64,000 nt of DNA from Acidobacteriota bacterium (GCA_020853395.1 JADYYY010000010.1:62001-126000); one strand, 5' to 3'. Counted from the first letter of the stretch, positions 16,932 through 25,829 are shown. The notes: generated from the sequence alone by a model not told the origin. Numbers and translations are program-made.

Positions 16932-18127
16932 CAGCGGTCCACCTCGCCGAAGACCGGGTCCACCGAGCCGATGATCGCGACGACGTCGGCCACCTTGTGC
17001 CCCGGGATGATGTGCGGCAGGACCGAGAGGTTGGAGAACGACGCGCCACGCCACTTCATCCGGTACGGCTTCGGCCCACCGTCGCCGATGAGGTAGCACC
17101 CGACCTCACCGCGCGGCCCTTCGGCCCGCGCGTACGCGTCGCCCTTCGGGATGCGAACCTGCGCGACCGACTTCAAGCCGGGCCGCGACGAGATCGGCCC
17201 CTCGGGCAGGCCGTCGAGAACCTGCCGGACGATGCGGATCGACTCGCGAAACTCGACCATGCGCACGCGGTAGCGCGCGAAGCAGTCGCCGGCCGTCTCG
17301 ACCGGCACCGTGAAGGCGAAGTCCTCGTACGAGGAGTAGGGCGCGGCGCGGCGGATGTCGAACGCGACGCCCGAGCCGCGCAGCAGCGGCCCGCTCACGC
17401 CCACCGTCCCGGCCACCTCGCGCGAGATCACGCCCACGCCCTCCGTGCGCATGCGGAAGAACGGGTTCTCGCCGAGCATCGCCTCGTACTCGGCCACGCG
17501 CGCCTCGATCACGTCCATCGTCTCGCGGCACTGATTCGTCCAGCCGGCGGGCACGTCGTACCGGACGCCGCCGACCTGATGGAAGCCGTACAGCAGGCGG
17601 GCCCCGACCAGCGACTCGAACAGGTCCAGCACGAGCTCGCGCTCGCGGATGCAGTACAGGAAGATCGTCGCGCCGCCGCCGAGCGCGCCGCCCATGTCCA
17701 TGCACCACGTGCCCAGCCACAGGCAGTGCGAGGCGATCCGCTGCAGCTCGGCCACGAGAACCCGGAGGTACTGCGCCCGCTTCGGCACGTCGATCGCGCC
17801 GATGCGCTCGGCCGCCATCACGTACGCCAGCTCGCTCGTCATCGCCGCGACGTAGTCCGTCTTCGACGCGATGGTGGGGTACTGCGCGTAGGTCAGCGTC
17901 TCGGCGAGCTTCTCGTGGCAGCGGTGCAGGTAACCGAGCACCGACTCGACGGCCACGACGGTCTCGCCTTCGAGCGTGAGCACCGCGCGGAACACGCCGT
18001 GCGCCGACGGGTGCTGCGGGCCCATGTTCATCGTGAGCCGCTCGCTCCCCGTGTAGTCGAGCACCCGGACGACGCGGTCGGCCACGGACGCGTCGGGCAG
18101 CAACTGGGAAGGCTCGTGGAGGGCCAT
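16931..18127 (-). CDS. nuoD: NADH-quinone oxidoreductase subunit D (49 kDa)
   Basis: 398 residues. N-terminal NMGPQHPSAHGVFR is the hallmark, containing the quinone-site His; the protein ends with the family-typical VFGEVDR. The conserved quinone-site Tyr lies in LAETLTYAQYPTIAS. ATG 18127 is 2 bases after the nuoC stop. NuoC and NuoD are separate genes, not the CD fusion of enterobacteria. Forms the quinone-reduction site with NuoB and NuoH. Confidence 0.96.
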   Translation of the reverse strand: MALHEPSQLLPDASVADRVVRVLDYTGSERLTMNMGPQHPSAHGVFRAVLTLEGETVVAVESVLGYLHRCHEKLAETLTYAQYPTIASKTDYVAAMTSELAYVMAAERIGAIDVPKRAQYLRVLVAELQRIASHCLWLGTWCMDMGGALGGGATIFLYCIRERELVLDLFESLVGARLLYGFHQVGGVRYDVPAGWTNQCRETMDVIEARVAEYEAMLGENPFFRMRTEGVGVISREVAGTVGVSGPLLRGSGVAFDIRRAAPYSSYEDFAFTVPVETAGDCFARYRVRMVEFRESIRIVRQVLDGLPEGPISSRPGLKSVAQVRIPKGDAYARAEGPRGEVGCYLIGDGGPKPYRMKWRGASFSNLSVLPHIIPGHKVADVVAIIGSVDPVFGEVDR

Positions 18128-18129
18128 GG

Positions 18130-18594
18130 TCAGCGATACGGCGGATGCGGCGTGTCCACCGCGTAGCTCTTCAAGAGAGGATGCCCGACCCAGTCGTCCG
18201 GCAGCAGGATCCGCCGGAGATCGGGATGACCGTCGAAACGGATCCCGAACAGGTCGAAGCACTCCCGCTCCATCCAGTCGGCGCCGCGGTAGACCGGCAC
18301 GATCGATGGACAGACGGCCTCGGCCGCCGGCCCGACGCGCGTGCGCATCATCACCGCGAAGCCGGCGTCGCACGATTCCACGCGGGCGACGACCTCCAGC
18401 CCGCCATCCTTCCAGTCGACGGCCGAGAGGAACGAGAAGAAGGCACACCCGAGCGTGTGGCGGGCGAACTCGCCGAACGCGGCCCACCGCTCGACCGGCA
18501 CGTCGACCTCGAGCGTGGCCGGCGTCGCCGCGGCGACGGTGGGCGACACGCCGACGTGCTGCTGGATGAGCGCCGGCGCCTGATCGAGCGTCAC
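18130..18594 (-). CDS. nuoC: NADH-quinone oxidoreductase subunit C (30 kDa)
   Basis: 154 residues. The diagnostic segment is [20 protein letters not shown] followed by [19 protein letters not shown], the core signature of the 30 kDa subunit. GTG 18594 is the start, 1 base after the nuoB stop. It is on the short side for NuoC because the C-terminal tail ends soon after the signature, which is common outside proteobacteria. Confidence 0.94.
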   Translation of the reverse strand: MTLDQAPALIQQHVGVSPTVAAATPATLEVDVPVERWAAFGEFARHTLGCAFFSFLSAVDWKDGGLEVVARVESCDAGFAVMMRTRVGPAAEAVCPSIVPVYRGADWMERECFDLFGIRFDGHPDLRRILLPDDWVGHPLLKSYAVDTPHPPYR

Positions 18595-18595
18595 G

Positions 18596-19225
18596 TCAAT
18601 CCACCTTGGGGCCGGGCGGCGGCCGCTGCCCGGTGCGGCGGAAGTGCCCGATCTGATCCTGGAGCAGCAGCAACCCGTTCAGCAGCGATTCGGGCGGCGG
18701 CGGACAGCCCGGCACGTACACGTCGACCGGGATGATCCGATCGACGCCCTTGACGACGTGGTAGCCGTGGCGAAAGGGCCCGCCGGAGTTGGCGCAGGAG
18801 CCCATCGACAGCGCCCATTTCGGATCCGGCATCTGGTCGTAGATGCGCGTGAGCATCGGCGCCATCTTGATCGTGACGGTCCCGGACACGATCATCAGGT
18901 CCGCGTGACGCGGCGAAGCCCACGGCACCATGCCGAGCCGCTCGACGTCGAAGCGCGACGCGAACGTCGCCATCATCTCGATCGCGCAGCACGCCAGGCC
19001 GAACGTCAGCGGCCACACCGACGACTTGCGCGCCCAGTTCAGGAAGCCGTCCGCGACCGTCGTGACGAGGAACCCGCCGGGAAACGCGTGGATGCCCTCG
19101 GTCAGCGCCTCGAACGTCCGCGAATGCCTGTCACCCGAGTCCGGCCGCCGGCGATGATGGGTTTCCCATTCCTGCAGGTCTTTCAGGTCGCGCCAGACCG
19201 GAGCCGGCACGACCGGCGCCTTCAC
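18596..19225 (-). CDS. nuoB: NADH-quinone oxidoreductase subunit B, [4Fe-4S] N2 subunit
   Basis: About 209 residues. The four N2 cluster cysteines are visible in [20 protein letters not shown] and VPGCPPPPE, and the spacing is normal. GTG 19225 is proposed as start because it gives the GTGA overlap with nuoA used throughout this operon; TTG 19231 two codons upstream is the alternative. An N-terminal extension of about 50 residues ([13 protein letters not shown] onwards) precedes the conserved core. Passes electrons to quinone. Confidence 0.95.
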   Translation of the reverse strand: MKAPVVPAPVWRDLKDLQEWETHHRRRPDSGDRHSRTFEALTEGIHAFPGGFLVTTVADGFLNWARKSSVWPLTFGLACCAIEMMATFASRFDVERLGMVPWASPRHADLMIVSGTVTIKMAPMLTRIYDQMPDPKWALSMGSCANSGGPFRHGYHVVKGVDRIIPVDVYVPGCPPPPESLLNGLLLLQDQIGHFRRTGQRPPPGPKVD

Positions 19226-19575
19226 TTCCAATCGAGCACCCCCTCACGACGCGCGTACAGCCATCCCAACGACAGCACCGCGAGGAACGCGAGCATCACC
19301 AGCAGCCCCCACACGCCGAGACCGCCGAGCGAAAGCGCCCAGGGAAAGAGGAACACCGCGAGCGCGTCGAACAGGAGGAAGACGAGCGCCACGAGGTAGA
19401 ACCCGACGGGAAACTGCACCCACGCCTCGCCGATCGGCTCGGCGCCGCACTCGTAGGTGTCCAACTTGGCGGGATAGGGGCGGGACGGGCGCAGGAGCCA
19501 CGCCGCGGCCAGCGACACCACGGCGAAGGCGACGATCAGGGCGAGGAAGATCAACACGCCAAGGTATCCGCTCAT
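19222..19575 (-). CDS. nuoA: NADH-quinone oxidoreductase subunit A
   Basis: 117 residues, three transmembrane helices. The loop [20 protein letters not shown] is the NuoA signature, including the conserved cysteine of the quinone-gating loop. First gene of the operon nuoABCDHIJKLMN; ATG 19575. A -10-like TATACT (minus strand, 19611-19616) lies 35 bases upstream of the start. Confidence 0.95.
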   Translation of the reverse strand: MSGYLGVLIFLALIVAFAVVSLAAAWLLRPSRPYPAKLDTYECGAEPIGEAWVQFPVGFYLVALVFLLFDALAVFLFPWALSLGGLGVWGLLVMLAFLAVLSLGWLYARREGVLDWK

Positions 19576-19610
19576 CGCTGTGTGGGCCCCCCGACCGCGC
19601 GGCCGGGCCG

Positions 19611-19616
19611 AGTATA
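19611..19616 (-). promoter_or_regulatory. Candidate -10 element for the nuo operon
   Basis: TATACT on the minus strand, 35 bases before the nuoA ATG, in the 132-base gap between the TonB receptor stop and nuoA. No convincing -35 hexamer is seen at 16-18 bases, so this is only a suggestion. Confidence 0.3.
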
Positions 19617-19707
19617 CAGCACGGCGGTCCTCAGTCTCGGGTCCCGAGCCTCGTCCGACGCCGCGAACCGCAAGCCGTCACGCGGCCGGTGTCTGCGCTG
19701 CGCGCTT

Positions 19708-22014
19708 TCATCTGCCGAACGTGAGGCCGCCGTACAGCGCTCGACCCGCCGACGGTTCGTAAAATCGATCGCCGAAGGCATTCGGCACGATCGACCCGTT
19801 GTACCGCTCGTCGAAAAGGTTGTCGATCCCAAGGAAGGGCCGCGCGCCGAGCCAGCCGATCCCGCGCGTCCAGGCGAGCCGCACGTCCACGACCGTGAAT
19901 GCCCAGTTCGAGAACGTGTTCGCGTTGTTCGCCGGATACGCGTCCACCCACCGTGCGTCCGCGGTGGCGCGCAGCCCCCACGCGGCTTCGTAGGAGAGGC
20001 TGCCGAAGAGCTGCTGCGGCGGCGCGCCGGGCTCGCGGTGACCCGAGTAGTCGCCGGCGTCGGTCGCGAACCGCACGAACCGGAACCGTTGATACGTGTA
20101 GGCGATTCGCGCCGCCAGCCGCGGCGCCGGCCGCCACTCCAGCACGAGCTCGACGCCCTTGCGCGACGACTCGCCGGCGTTCCGGTAGAAGTCCTGCTCG
20201 TCTTCGCGCTGGTACTGCACGAGCGCGTTCTTCAGCGTCGAGACGTAACCGGCCACGTCGAACCGCAACCGCCAGCGCGGAACGAACCCGCGCACGCCGC
20301 CCTCGTAGGAGACGAGATCCTCAGGCTCCAGCTCCGTGTTGAAGCCGCCCTCCCCCGTCGGCCGGTTCGACAGCTCCTGCGTCGTCGGCGTTTCGTAGGC
20401 GGTCGCGGCGTTGCCGTAGACGTTGAGCCCCGACATCGCCGCGTAGGTGACGCCCACGGTCGGGCTGAACGCGTCGAGCGTGCGGCCGCCCGACTGGTCG
20501 CCGTTCGCCAACAGATGATCGTCCGCCTCGAACCGGTAGTTGTCGTAGCGGAGACCCGCCGTGATCGTCCAACGGGCGTGCGGCGCCAGCGTGACTTGCC
20601 CGAACGGCGCGAGCGATCGCACGCGCTCGAGCTGATCGACGAGCAGGTCGCCGGTGCGCGTGCGGCCGCCGCCGGCGACGCCCTCGTTGGCGAGCTCGAG
20701 CGAGTCGTCGCGCTGGAGCGACGTGTCGATCCCGGCGATCCACGTGATCGGCACGGCGGTGCGCGTGGTCGATCCGCCGAGCTCCGTACGGAATCCTCCG
20801 CCAGTCCGCCAGAGATCGACCACGCGACCGGGGATCGGATTCCAGACGTCTCGCCACATGCCCCAACCGGTCGCGCGCAGCACACCTCCCGCGGCAAAGC
20901 GATGTTCCATCGTCAGGCCGCCCTGCCCTTGTGTGGACGCTTCGCCGAACCCCTGGTCGATCGCGATCTGCCGGACGGCTCGCGGCCGAAGGCGCGCGTC
21001 CTCGAGACCGACGGTGCTGGGGCTCTCGGCAAACGGCATGTCGAAGAGGTTGAACACGCCTCGCACGTCGGTCGACGCGGACATCGCCGCGCGGACGACG
21101 ACGTTCGCCTGGCGGGACTCGGCATGGCTGTGCTGCCGGAAGCCATCGGTCTCCATGCGGCTCGCGTTCACGAGATAGCCTACCCGGCCCGACGTGCCGG
21201 CCAGCTTCACCTGCTGCCGCTGATAGCCCTCGCTGCCGAACTGGAGATCGGGCTGCACGAGGAGCGCGCGGGCCGGTGGGATCTCGCTCGACAGCGTCAC
21301 GACGCCGCCCGCCGAGTTGCCGTAGAGCACGGCGCTCGGACCGCGGATGACTTCGATGCGGCCCGCAGATCCCAGGTCGATGTTCGTCGGTTGCGTCGTT
21401 CCGTCCGCCAATGTGAGCGGCACACCGTCCTGCACCATCTGGACGCCACGCACGCCAATCCCGACGCCGCGCACCGGTGCGCGCAGCGACAGCCTGACGC
21501 CGAACGACTCGCTGTAGTTGCCGCGGTCGTGAGCGAACACGCCAGGGATGCCACGCAGGCTTTCGCTGAGCGATACGCGACGCTGCCCCGGCTGCACGTC
21601 GACCTCGGTCACGACGTCGATCGCCTGAGGGACGACCGCCAACTCCTGATCGGCGCGCGTGACCGTCACGGTTTCGGCGACCGACGCGACCGCAACGGTG
21701 AGGTCGAGCGTGCGTGACTCGGCGGCACCGATCGAGATCCGCATCGGCTCGCTGCGAAAGCCGGGGCGGCTAGCCTCCACCACGTAGTCGCCCGCCACGA
21801 GCGCAGGCACGCGGTACGCCCCTCGACCGTCCGTGACGGCCGTCGCCGCCACGCCGGAAGCGACCGACCGGACGGTGACGACGGCGCCAACGACTGCCCC
21901 ACCGCTGTCGTCCCTGATCGTGCCGGCAAGCTCGGCCTGACGCGGCTGCGACAGCGCCGGGCCCGCGATCGCAAGGCAGCACATCAAGAGAACGGCACCG
22001 GCGCGAATCCTCAT
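19708..22014 (-). CDS. TonB-dependent outer membrane receptor with N-terminal CarboxypepD_reg domain
   Basis: 768 residues. Signal peptide to about residue 22 (ending ALSQ). Residues about 27-105 form a carboxypeptidase-regulatory-like beta-sandwich (GTIRDDSGGAVVGAVVTV, VPALVAGDYVVEASRPGF), common in Bacteroidota and Acidobacteriota receptors. The plug domain follows, with SLSESLRGIPGVF and GRIEVIRGPSAVLYGNSAGG. The rest is a beta-barrel with the late NLFDERYNGSI motif. Likely imports a chelated metal or other large ligand; substrate unknown. ATG 22014 has a good GGAGG 7 bases upstream. No TonB, ABC transporter or riboswitch that would reveal the ligand was found nearby. Confidence 0.9.
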   Translation of the reverse strand: MRIRAGAVLLMCCLAIAGPALSQPRQAELAGTIRDDSGGAVVGAVVTVRSVASGVAATAVTDGRGAYRVPALVAGDYVVEASRPGFRSEPMRISIGAAESRTLDLTVAVASVAETVTVTRADQELAVVPQAIDVVTEVDVQPGQRRVSLSESLRGIPGVFAHDRGNYSESFGVRLSLRAPVRGVGIGVRGVQMVQDGVPLTLADGTTQPTNIDLGSAGRIEVIRGPSAVLYGNSAGGVVTLSSEIPPARALLVQPDLQFGSEGYQRQQVKLAGTSGRVGYLVNASRMETDGFRQHSHAESRQANVVVRAAMSASTDVRGVFNLFDMPFAESPSTVGLEDARLRPRAVRQIAIDQGFGEASTQGQGGLTMEHRFAAGGVLRATGWGMWRDVWNPIPGRVVDLWRTGGGFRTELGGSTTRTAVPITWIAGIDTSLQRDDSLELANEGVAGGGRTRTGDLLVDQLERVRSLAPFGQVTLAPHARWTITAGLRYDNYRFEADDHLLANGDQSGGRTLDAFSPTVGVTYAAMSGLNVYGNAATAYETPTTQELSNRPTGEGGFNTELEPEDLVSYEGGVRGFVPRWRLRFDVAGYVSTLKNALVQYQREDEQDFYRNAGESSRKGVELVLEWRPAPRLAARIAYTYQRFRFVRFATDAGDYSGHREPGAPPQQLFGSLSYEAAWGLRATADARWVDAYPANNANTFSNWAFTVVDVRLAWTRGIGWLGARPFLGIDNLFDERYNGSIVPNAFGDRFYEPSAGRALYGGLTFGR

Positions 22015-22235
22015 GACGAGCCTCCGTGAACGAGCCAGAGGTGGGGACTCGATCGCCTGTCGGGGTGCAAGAAGCGCACCTCGCCGCAACCGCGCGCGCC
22101 TTGCGCCGGCAGCACGCCTGCAGCGCGGACTGCGGGGTTTCACGCGGTCGTCCAGCCAAGGAGCGTGGATGCCTGGCTGCGCGAATGGCGTCGGTCAGGT
22201 TGAGGACCTCGCCGTCGGCGGCCAGAAGTCGGACG

Positions 22236-22241
22236 TATGAT
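22236..22241 (+). promoter_or_regulatory. -10-like TATGAT eight bases before the start codon at 22250
   Basis: TATGAT ends 8 bases before GTG 22250. The intervening TCGGGGCC is not a good Shine-Dalgarno sequence. No -35 match is seen. Candidate leaderless promoter. Confidence 0.4.
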
Positions 22242-22249
22242 TCGGGGCC

Positions 22250-22771
22250 GTGAAGATCGACTTCAGCGATGTCCGTCTCGTCGCCGCGACGCCCGGCGAT
22301 GCGGAGGCGATTGCGGCGCTGCACACGGAGAGCTGGCGCAGCGCCTATCGCGGGCTCGTCCCGGACGCCTACCTCGCCGGTCCGATCGTCGAGGACCGGC
22401 GGCAGGTCTGGACGGCGCGCCTGGCCGTGCCGGACGCCGCGCAGTTGGTGCTGAAGGCCGTCGAGGACGACCAGCTCGTCGGCTTCACCTGCGTGCTGCG
22501 CGACGCCGATCCGGCCTGGGGACCCCTCCTCGACAACCTGCACGTGCGCCCCGGCCGCCGCGGCCGCGGCATCGGCGCCGCGCTTCTCCACGCCGCACGC
22601 CAGTGGTCGGCCACCGTCTCGCCGGGCCAGCCCATGCACCTCTGGGTCATCGAAGGGAACGTCCGCGCGCGGCGCTTCTACGACCGCGAGCACGGTCGCG
22701 TCGTGGAGCGCCGCGACATCGAGCTGACTGCCGGCATCGTCACGCCGGCGCTGCGGTATGTGTGGGAGTGA
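22250..22771 (+). CDS. GNAT family N-acetyltransferase
   Basis: 173 residues. The fold is clear from ALHTESWRSAYRGLVPDAYL at the N-terminus, the acetyl-CoA pyrophosphate loop RPGRRGRGIGAALL (motif A, consensus Q/RxxGxG/A), and the late NVRARRFYDREHGRVV motif that stacks on CoA. Acetyl acceptor unknown: small amines, antibiotics or protein N-termini are all possible for this family. Start GTG 22250. It is a single gene between a receptor and a lipoprotein on the other strand. A short GGCGCC inverted repeat just downstream (22781-22795) may act as a shared hairpin end with the convergent lipoprotein gene. Confidence 0.88.
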   Translation: MKIDFSDVRLVAATPGDAEAIAALHTESWRSAYRGLVPDAYLAGPIVEDRRQVWTARLAVPDAAQLVLKAVEDDQLVGFTCVLRDADPAWGPLLDNLHVRPGRRGRGIGAALLHAARQWSATVSPGQPMHLWVIEGNVRARRFYDREHGRVVERRDIELTAGIVTPALRYVWE

Positions 22772-22795
22772 GCACGCGCTGGCGCCCCGGGCGCC

Positions 22796-23536
22796 CTACT
22801 TGCAGACGGTCCCGGTGGCCAAGATCGTCGTCGTGGTCGTGACGGAACCGGCGCCGTAGTTCTGGAGCAGCGTCACGGGGTTGCCGTTGGCGTCGTACGT
22901 CGCCACCTGAACACCGAGGCCCGTGATGGTCGTCGTCGCCGTGCGCGCGGCGTCGTTGTAGACAATCGTCAGCGCCCCAGTGGCCGAGCCGCTGCCGGCC
23001 GTGGGACGGCCCGACGAATCCCACGCTGTGTACACCGTGTTGATCGCACCGCCGCTGCTGCTGTTCGTGAAGCCGGTCAGCCGACGCTGGCCGTCGTAGC
23101 CGTTCACCAACGAGAACGCCGTGCCTCCGCTCGCGGTCGTGCCGATCGACAGCGTCAACGGCGGCACGACCTTCACTTCGTCCACGAACTCGGCGACCGA
23201 ACGGTAAGACGTCACCTGCGTGTAGGAGAACGCCGGTCCGGCGCTGTCCACGTAGCTGGTGTTGAGCGTCGTCTGCATCGACGAGGTATTGAACGTACCG
23301 GAATACGTGAGCGTGACGACGGAGCCGCCCCCCGTGGTGATGTCCCTGCCCGACGTGATGTAGGTACGACAGGTGCTGCCGCCCGGACCGGTCGGATTGT
23401 TCGTGTTCGAATTCGTTCCGGAAGTGCTCTTCTTGCTGCAGCCGGCCACGGCTGTCAGCGCGATCAGCACGATGCCAAGAGCTGACCGGCAGGCATTCGA
23501 TATCGCGCTCGCGACCGATCTCCGTCCTGCAGCCAT
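22796..23536 (-). CDS. Putative lipoprotein with Thr/Ser-rich beta repeats, unknown function
   Basis: About 246 residues from ATG 23536 (in-frame ATGs at 23584 and 23620 are alternatives). A type II signal peptide is visible: GIVLIALTAVAGCSKKS, with the lipobox AVAGC giving a lipidated cysteine. A low-complexity linker follows (SGTNSNTNNPTGPGG). The remainder is rich in Thr, Ser and Gly with alternating patterns and short Tyr/Asp motifs (VYNDAARTATTTI, VATYDANGNPV) resembling Rhs-like or beta-sandwich surface proteins. Codon use shows more A and T than its neighbours. No known domain recognised. Single gene, convergent with the GNAT gene. Confidence 0.7.
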   Translation of the reverse strand: MAAGRRSVASAISNACRSALGIVLIALTAVAGCSKKSTSGTNSNTNNPTGPGGSTCRTYITSGRDITTGGGSVVTLTYSGTFNTSSMQTTLNTSYVDSAGPAFSYTQVTSYRSVAEFVDEVKVVPPLTLSIGTTASGGTAFSLVNGYDGQRRLTGFTNSSSGGAINTVYTAWDSSGRPTAGSGSATGALTIVYNDAARTATTTITGLGVQVATYDANGNPVTLLQNYGAGSVTTTTTILATGTVCK

Positions 23537-23776
23537 CCTGAACCCCGTCTTGCCGTCGTGGGAGCACGTCGCCAGACGCCGCATCGGCGAGGCGCCTGAG
23601 TCGTGGAGACAGGCCGACATTCTACCCAGATCCGCTGCGGGCCGCGAAGCAGCGGCCGTATCGAGCCTCCTCGCAGGACTCCGGAGAGCGTCAGCGGGCT
23701 TGGTGAGTCAGCACTTCGCAAGCGCACGTTCCTCGCGGTGACTGCAGCGGCGGCGCGGCGCCTTCGATCACCCCGA

Positions 23777-24083
23777 TCACCCCAGCGTGTCGCCCAGCAC
23801 GTTCGCAATCCCGGATCGTGTTCCAGTTGCGGGTGGTGACCGGCGTTCCGAAGAGCCGATCGACTCTGCCCAGGTAGCGGACAGCCTCTGGGTGTCGTCG
23901 ATAGAGCCGAGCGGCGATCTCGGTGCGCAAGGCGGTTCGTCCGGTCGGCTGGCGAACGACGAAGGTACCGGCGGCGCCGATGCTGACGACGTCGAGGTGC
24001 GGAAGCTGCTCTCTCAGCTTCGACGGCCGGAACGCTCTCCGGCCGCCGATGTTGACTCCCCATAGAAAGACCACCAGTGCCAT
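23777..24083 (-). pseudogene. DUF1697 gene with internal deletion and frameshift
   Basis: From ATG 24083 the frame reads MALVVFLWGVNIGGRRAF and continues to VVSIGAAGTFVVRQP, a good DUF1697 N-terminus. It then jumps from LRTEIAARL straight to YRRHPEAVRYLGRVDRLFG, the C-terminal part, so about 70-75 residues normally found between them are missing. After TTRNWNTI one extra base in CCGG (23811-23814) shifts the frame. In the corrected frame the expected end IANVLGDTLG plus TGA (23777-23779) appears. The uncorrected frame runs on to TGA 23691 with unrelated residues. Two independent lesions argue for a decaying gene. It is the last element behind the GntR-SPFH operon. Confidence 0.7.
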
Positions 24084-24144
24084 GGTGCGGTGGCGATTGA
24101 TCGCGTTGCCGTTCGGAAGCCCGCCGATGCTCGCCGTACTGTTC

Positions 24145-24486
24145 CTACACGACGTGCAGCACACCGGCGGACGGGCGCCGTCGCCGCAAGACGATCAGCA
24201 ACAGGGCGCCGAGCAGCCCGCCGACGAACCCGGCAAGATACGCCGCCGTGAGCAATCGGTACTGCACGACGACGACAGCGGCGGCCATGACGAGCCCGAG
24301 GCCGCCGACACCGGCGACCCGGACGTGCGCGATGTTGACGACGTCCAAGAGCCGGAAGTCGCGCGCGAACGGATCCGGCACGACGAGCCGTGACGGCGAC
24401 CACCCCGCCCTGAAGGCTGCGGCGACGAGCGCGCCGGCAGCTCCACCGATCGGTCCGATCAAGAACAGCGCGTCCGTTGCCGTCAT
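24145..24486 (-). CDS. Small three-helix membrane protein coupled to SPFH protein
   Basis: 113 residues, three hydrophobic helices (around LFLIGPIGGAAGALVAAAF, VAGVGGLGLVMAAAVVVV and LAGFVGGLLGALLLIVL) and a short basic C-terminus RRRRP. ATG 24486 overlaps the stop of the SPFH gene by one base (TGATG) and also has a strong AAAGGAGG, so it is coupled and well translated. It does not look like the NfeD partner usual for slipins, as no beta-barrel OB-fold is visible. Function unknown; probably an interacting membrane partner of the SPFH protein. Confidence 0.7.
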   Translation of the reverse strand: MTATDALFLIGPIGGAAGALVAAAFRAGWSPSRLVVPDPFARDFRLLDVVNIAHVRVAGVGGLGLVMAAAVVVVQYRLLTAAYLAGFVGGLLGALLLIVLRRRRPSAGVLHVV

Positions 24487-25445
24487 CACGCCTCCTTTGC
24501 CTGGCTCGCAGGCTTGTTCTCGACCCCCGTCACGACGTCGCCGCCCGTGAGCGTCGCCTGCCGCAGCGCCGCCGCGCCCATCAGGCCGCCCATCCCCATG
24601 GATTCGACCGCGCTGCTCGGCACCAGCATCAGCGCGCCCTTCTCCTTCAGCCCTTCGTACAGCATGTTCATGGCCCTGAGGTGCAGGGCGGTGGGGTTCT
24701 CGTGGTACGACTTGGCCGCCTCGGCGAACGACTGGGCGATCTCGAGCTCGGCCTGGCCGAGAATGATGCGGGCCTGCTTCTCGCGTGCGGCCTGAGCCTC
24801 GCGCAACATCGCGTCCTGAAGCGCGCCCGGAATCACGACGTCGCGCATTTCGACCGACGACACGGTGACGCCCCACGGATTGGAGCGCGTGTCGATGAGC
24901 TGCTGCAGCTCGCCCTCGATGCGCTCGCGGCCGCGCAGCAGATCGGTCAGGGTCGTGCGGCCGATGATGTCGCGCAACGCGGTCTGCGCGGCCCAGCTCA
25001 CCGCCTGCGAGTAGTCCTGGACTTCGAGCGCCGCCTTCTCGGCATCGTGCACCATCCAGAACAGCACCGCGTCGACGTTGACCGGTACGGTGTCGGACGT
25101 GAGCGTCTGTTCGGCGGCGAAGCTCGTCGTGATCGTACGCTGATCGATCCACGTCGGCACACGATCCACGAACGGCGCGATCCAGAACAACCCGGGGCCG
25201 CGCAAGCCGACGAACCGCCCCAGCCGCAGCACCACGGCCCGCTCCCACTGTGAGGCGACCTGCGGCGACTGCATCAGCACGAGGCCGAGCGCTGCGAACA
25301 CCAGGATCGGCAGCGGGGTACCGGCCGCCAACGACCAGGCACCGCCGGCGGCGACCGTGAGCATCAGGATTGCGACGCCGATGACGTTGACTCGCGGGCC
25401 GGCCGGTCGATCCTCGGCGCGACGAAGCAGCACAGTCGGAAGCAT
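24486..25445 (-). CDS. SPFH/band 7 (slipin/stomatin-type) membrane protein
   Basis: 319 residues. Two N-terminal hydrophobic stretches (about residues 20-57) are followed by a complete SPFH domain: QWERAVVLRLGRFVGLRGPG, IDQRTITTSFAAEQTLTSDT and DTRSNPWGVTVSSVEMRDV. A coiled-coil-forming helix rich in Ala, Glu and Gln follows (QDAMLREAQAAREKQAR). Slipins oligomerise in membrane microdomains and often act with a membrane protease or NfeD; neither is next to it here. One base separates it from the GntR gene stop, so it is co-transcribed with the regulator. Confidence 0.9.
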   Translation of the reverse strand: MLPTVLLRRAEDRPAGPRVNVIGVAILMLTVAAGGAWSLAAGTPLPILVFAALGLVLMQSPQVASQWERAVVLRLGRFVGLRGPGLFWIAPFVDRVPTWIDQRTITTSFAAEQTLTSDTVPVNVDAVLFWMVHDAEKAALEVQDYSQAVSWAAQTALRDIIGRTTLTDLLRGRERIEGELQQLIDTRSNPWGVTVSSVEMRDVVIPGALQDAMLREAQAAREKQARIILGQAELEIAQSFAEAAKSYHENPTALHLRAMNMLYEGLKEKGALMLVPSSAVESMGMGGLMGAAALRQATLTGGDVVTGVENKPASQAKEA

Positions 25446-25829
25446 CTACGTCCCTTCCTTTCGGTGAGAGTCGAGCGTCGCCATCAGCTCGTCGATCGTG
25501 AGGCCGGCGCGATCGGCGTCGGCCAGCACGCGCGTGACGAACGCATGCAGCCGGCGCTGGTGCTCGCGCGGCGGATGGGCCTGCGCCGGCGTCGCGGCGA
25601 CGAACGAGCCGACGCCCCGCCGCGTCTCGATCACGCCCGCCCGCTCGAGGTCCACGTAGACCCGCGCGACCGTGTTGGCGTTGATGCGCAGCTCGACGGC
25701 GAGCTGCCGGACGGTTGGAAGCTGGTCGCCAGGCCGGAGCCGGCCGGTGGCGATCGCCGCGCGCAACCCGCGTTCGAGCTGCGCGTAGATGGGCGTTCGG
25801 TCGCCCGGATCCAGCGTGATCAGCGCCAC
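25446..25829 (-). CDS. GntR family transcriptional regulator, YtrA subfamily
   Basis: 127 residues: an N-terminal GntR winged helix (PIYAQLERGLRAAIATGRLRPGDQLPTVRQLAVELRINANTVARVY, quoted in pieces: PIYAQLERGLRAAI, DQLPTVRQLAVELRI, NANTVARVYVDLERAG) and the very short helical C-terminal region typical of the YtrA group, which lacks an effector domain. Usually a repressor of its own operon, most often ABC transporter genes; here it leads an SPFH operon. GTG 25829 sits only 7 bases after a consensus TATAAT, so the message may be leaderless. A TACTA-N6-TAGTA inverted repeat in the promoter spacer is the likely operator for autorepression. Confidence 0.9.
   Translation of the reverse strand: MALITLDPGDRTPIYAQLERGLRAAIATGRLRPGDQLPTVRQLAVELRINANTVARVYVDLERAGVIETRRGVGSFVAATPAQAHPPREHQRRLHAFVTRVLADADRAGLTIDELMATLDSHRKEGT

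Noticed and set aside
16900-18130. Hidden nuoE, nuoF or nuoG fragments between nuoD and nuoH
   Set aside because: The two genes overlap by one base, and neither strand shows NADH-binding or ferredoxin-type motifs of EFG.
22015-22249. Cobalamin or TPP riboswitch upstream of the TonB-dependent receptor
   Set aside because: No conserved box of either class could be found on the minus strand; the 235-base gap shows nothing convincing.
22040-22260. Remnant gene on the minus strand upstream of the receptor
   Set aside because: An open stretch exists but it matches no family and has Arg/Cys-rich composition typical of shadows.
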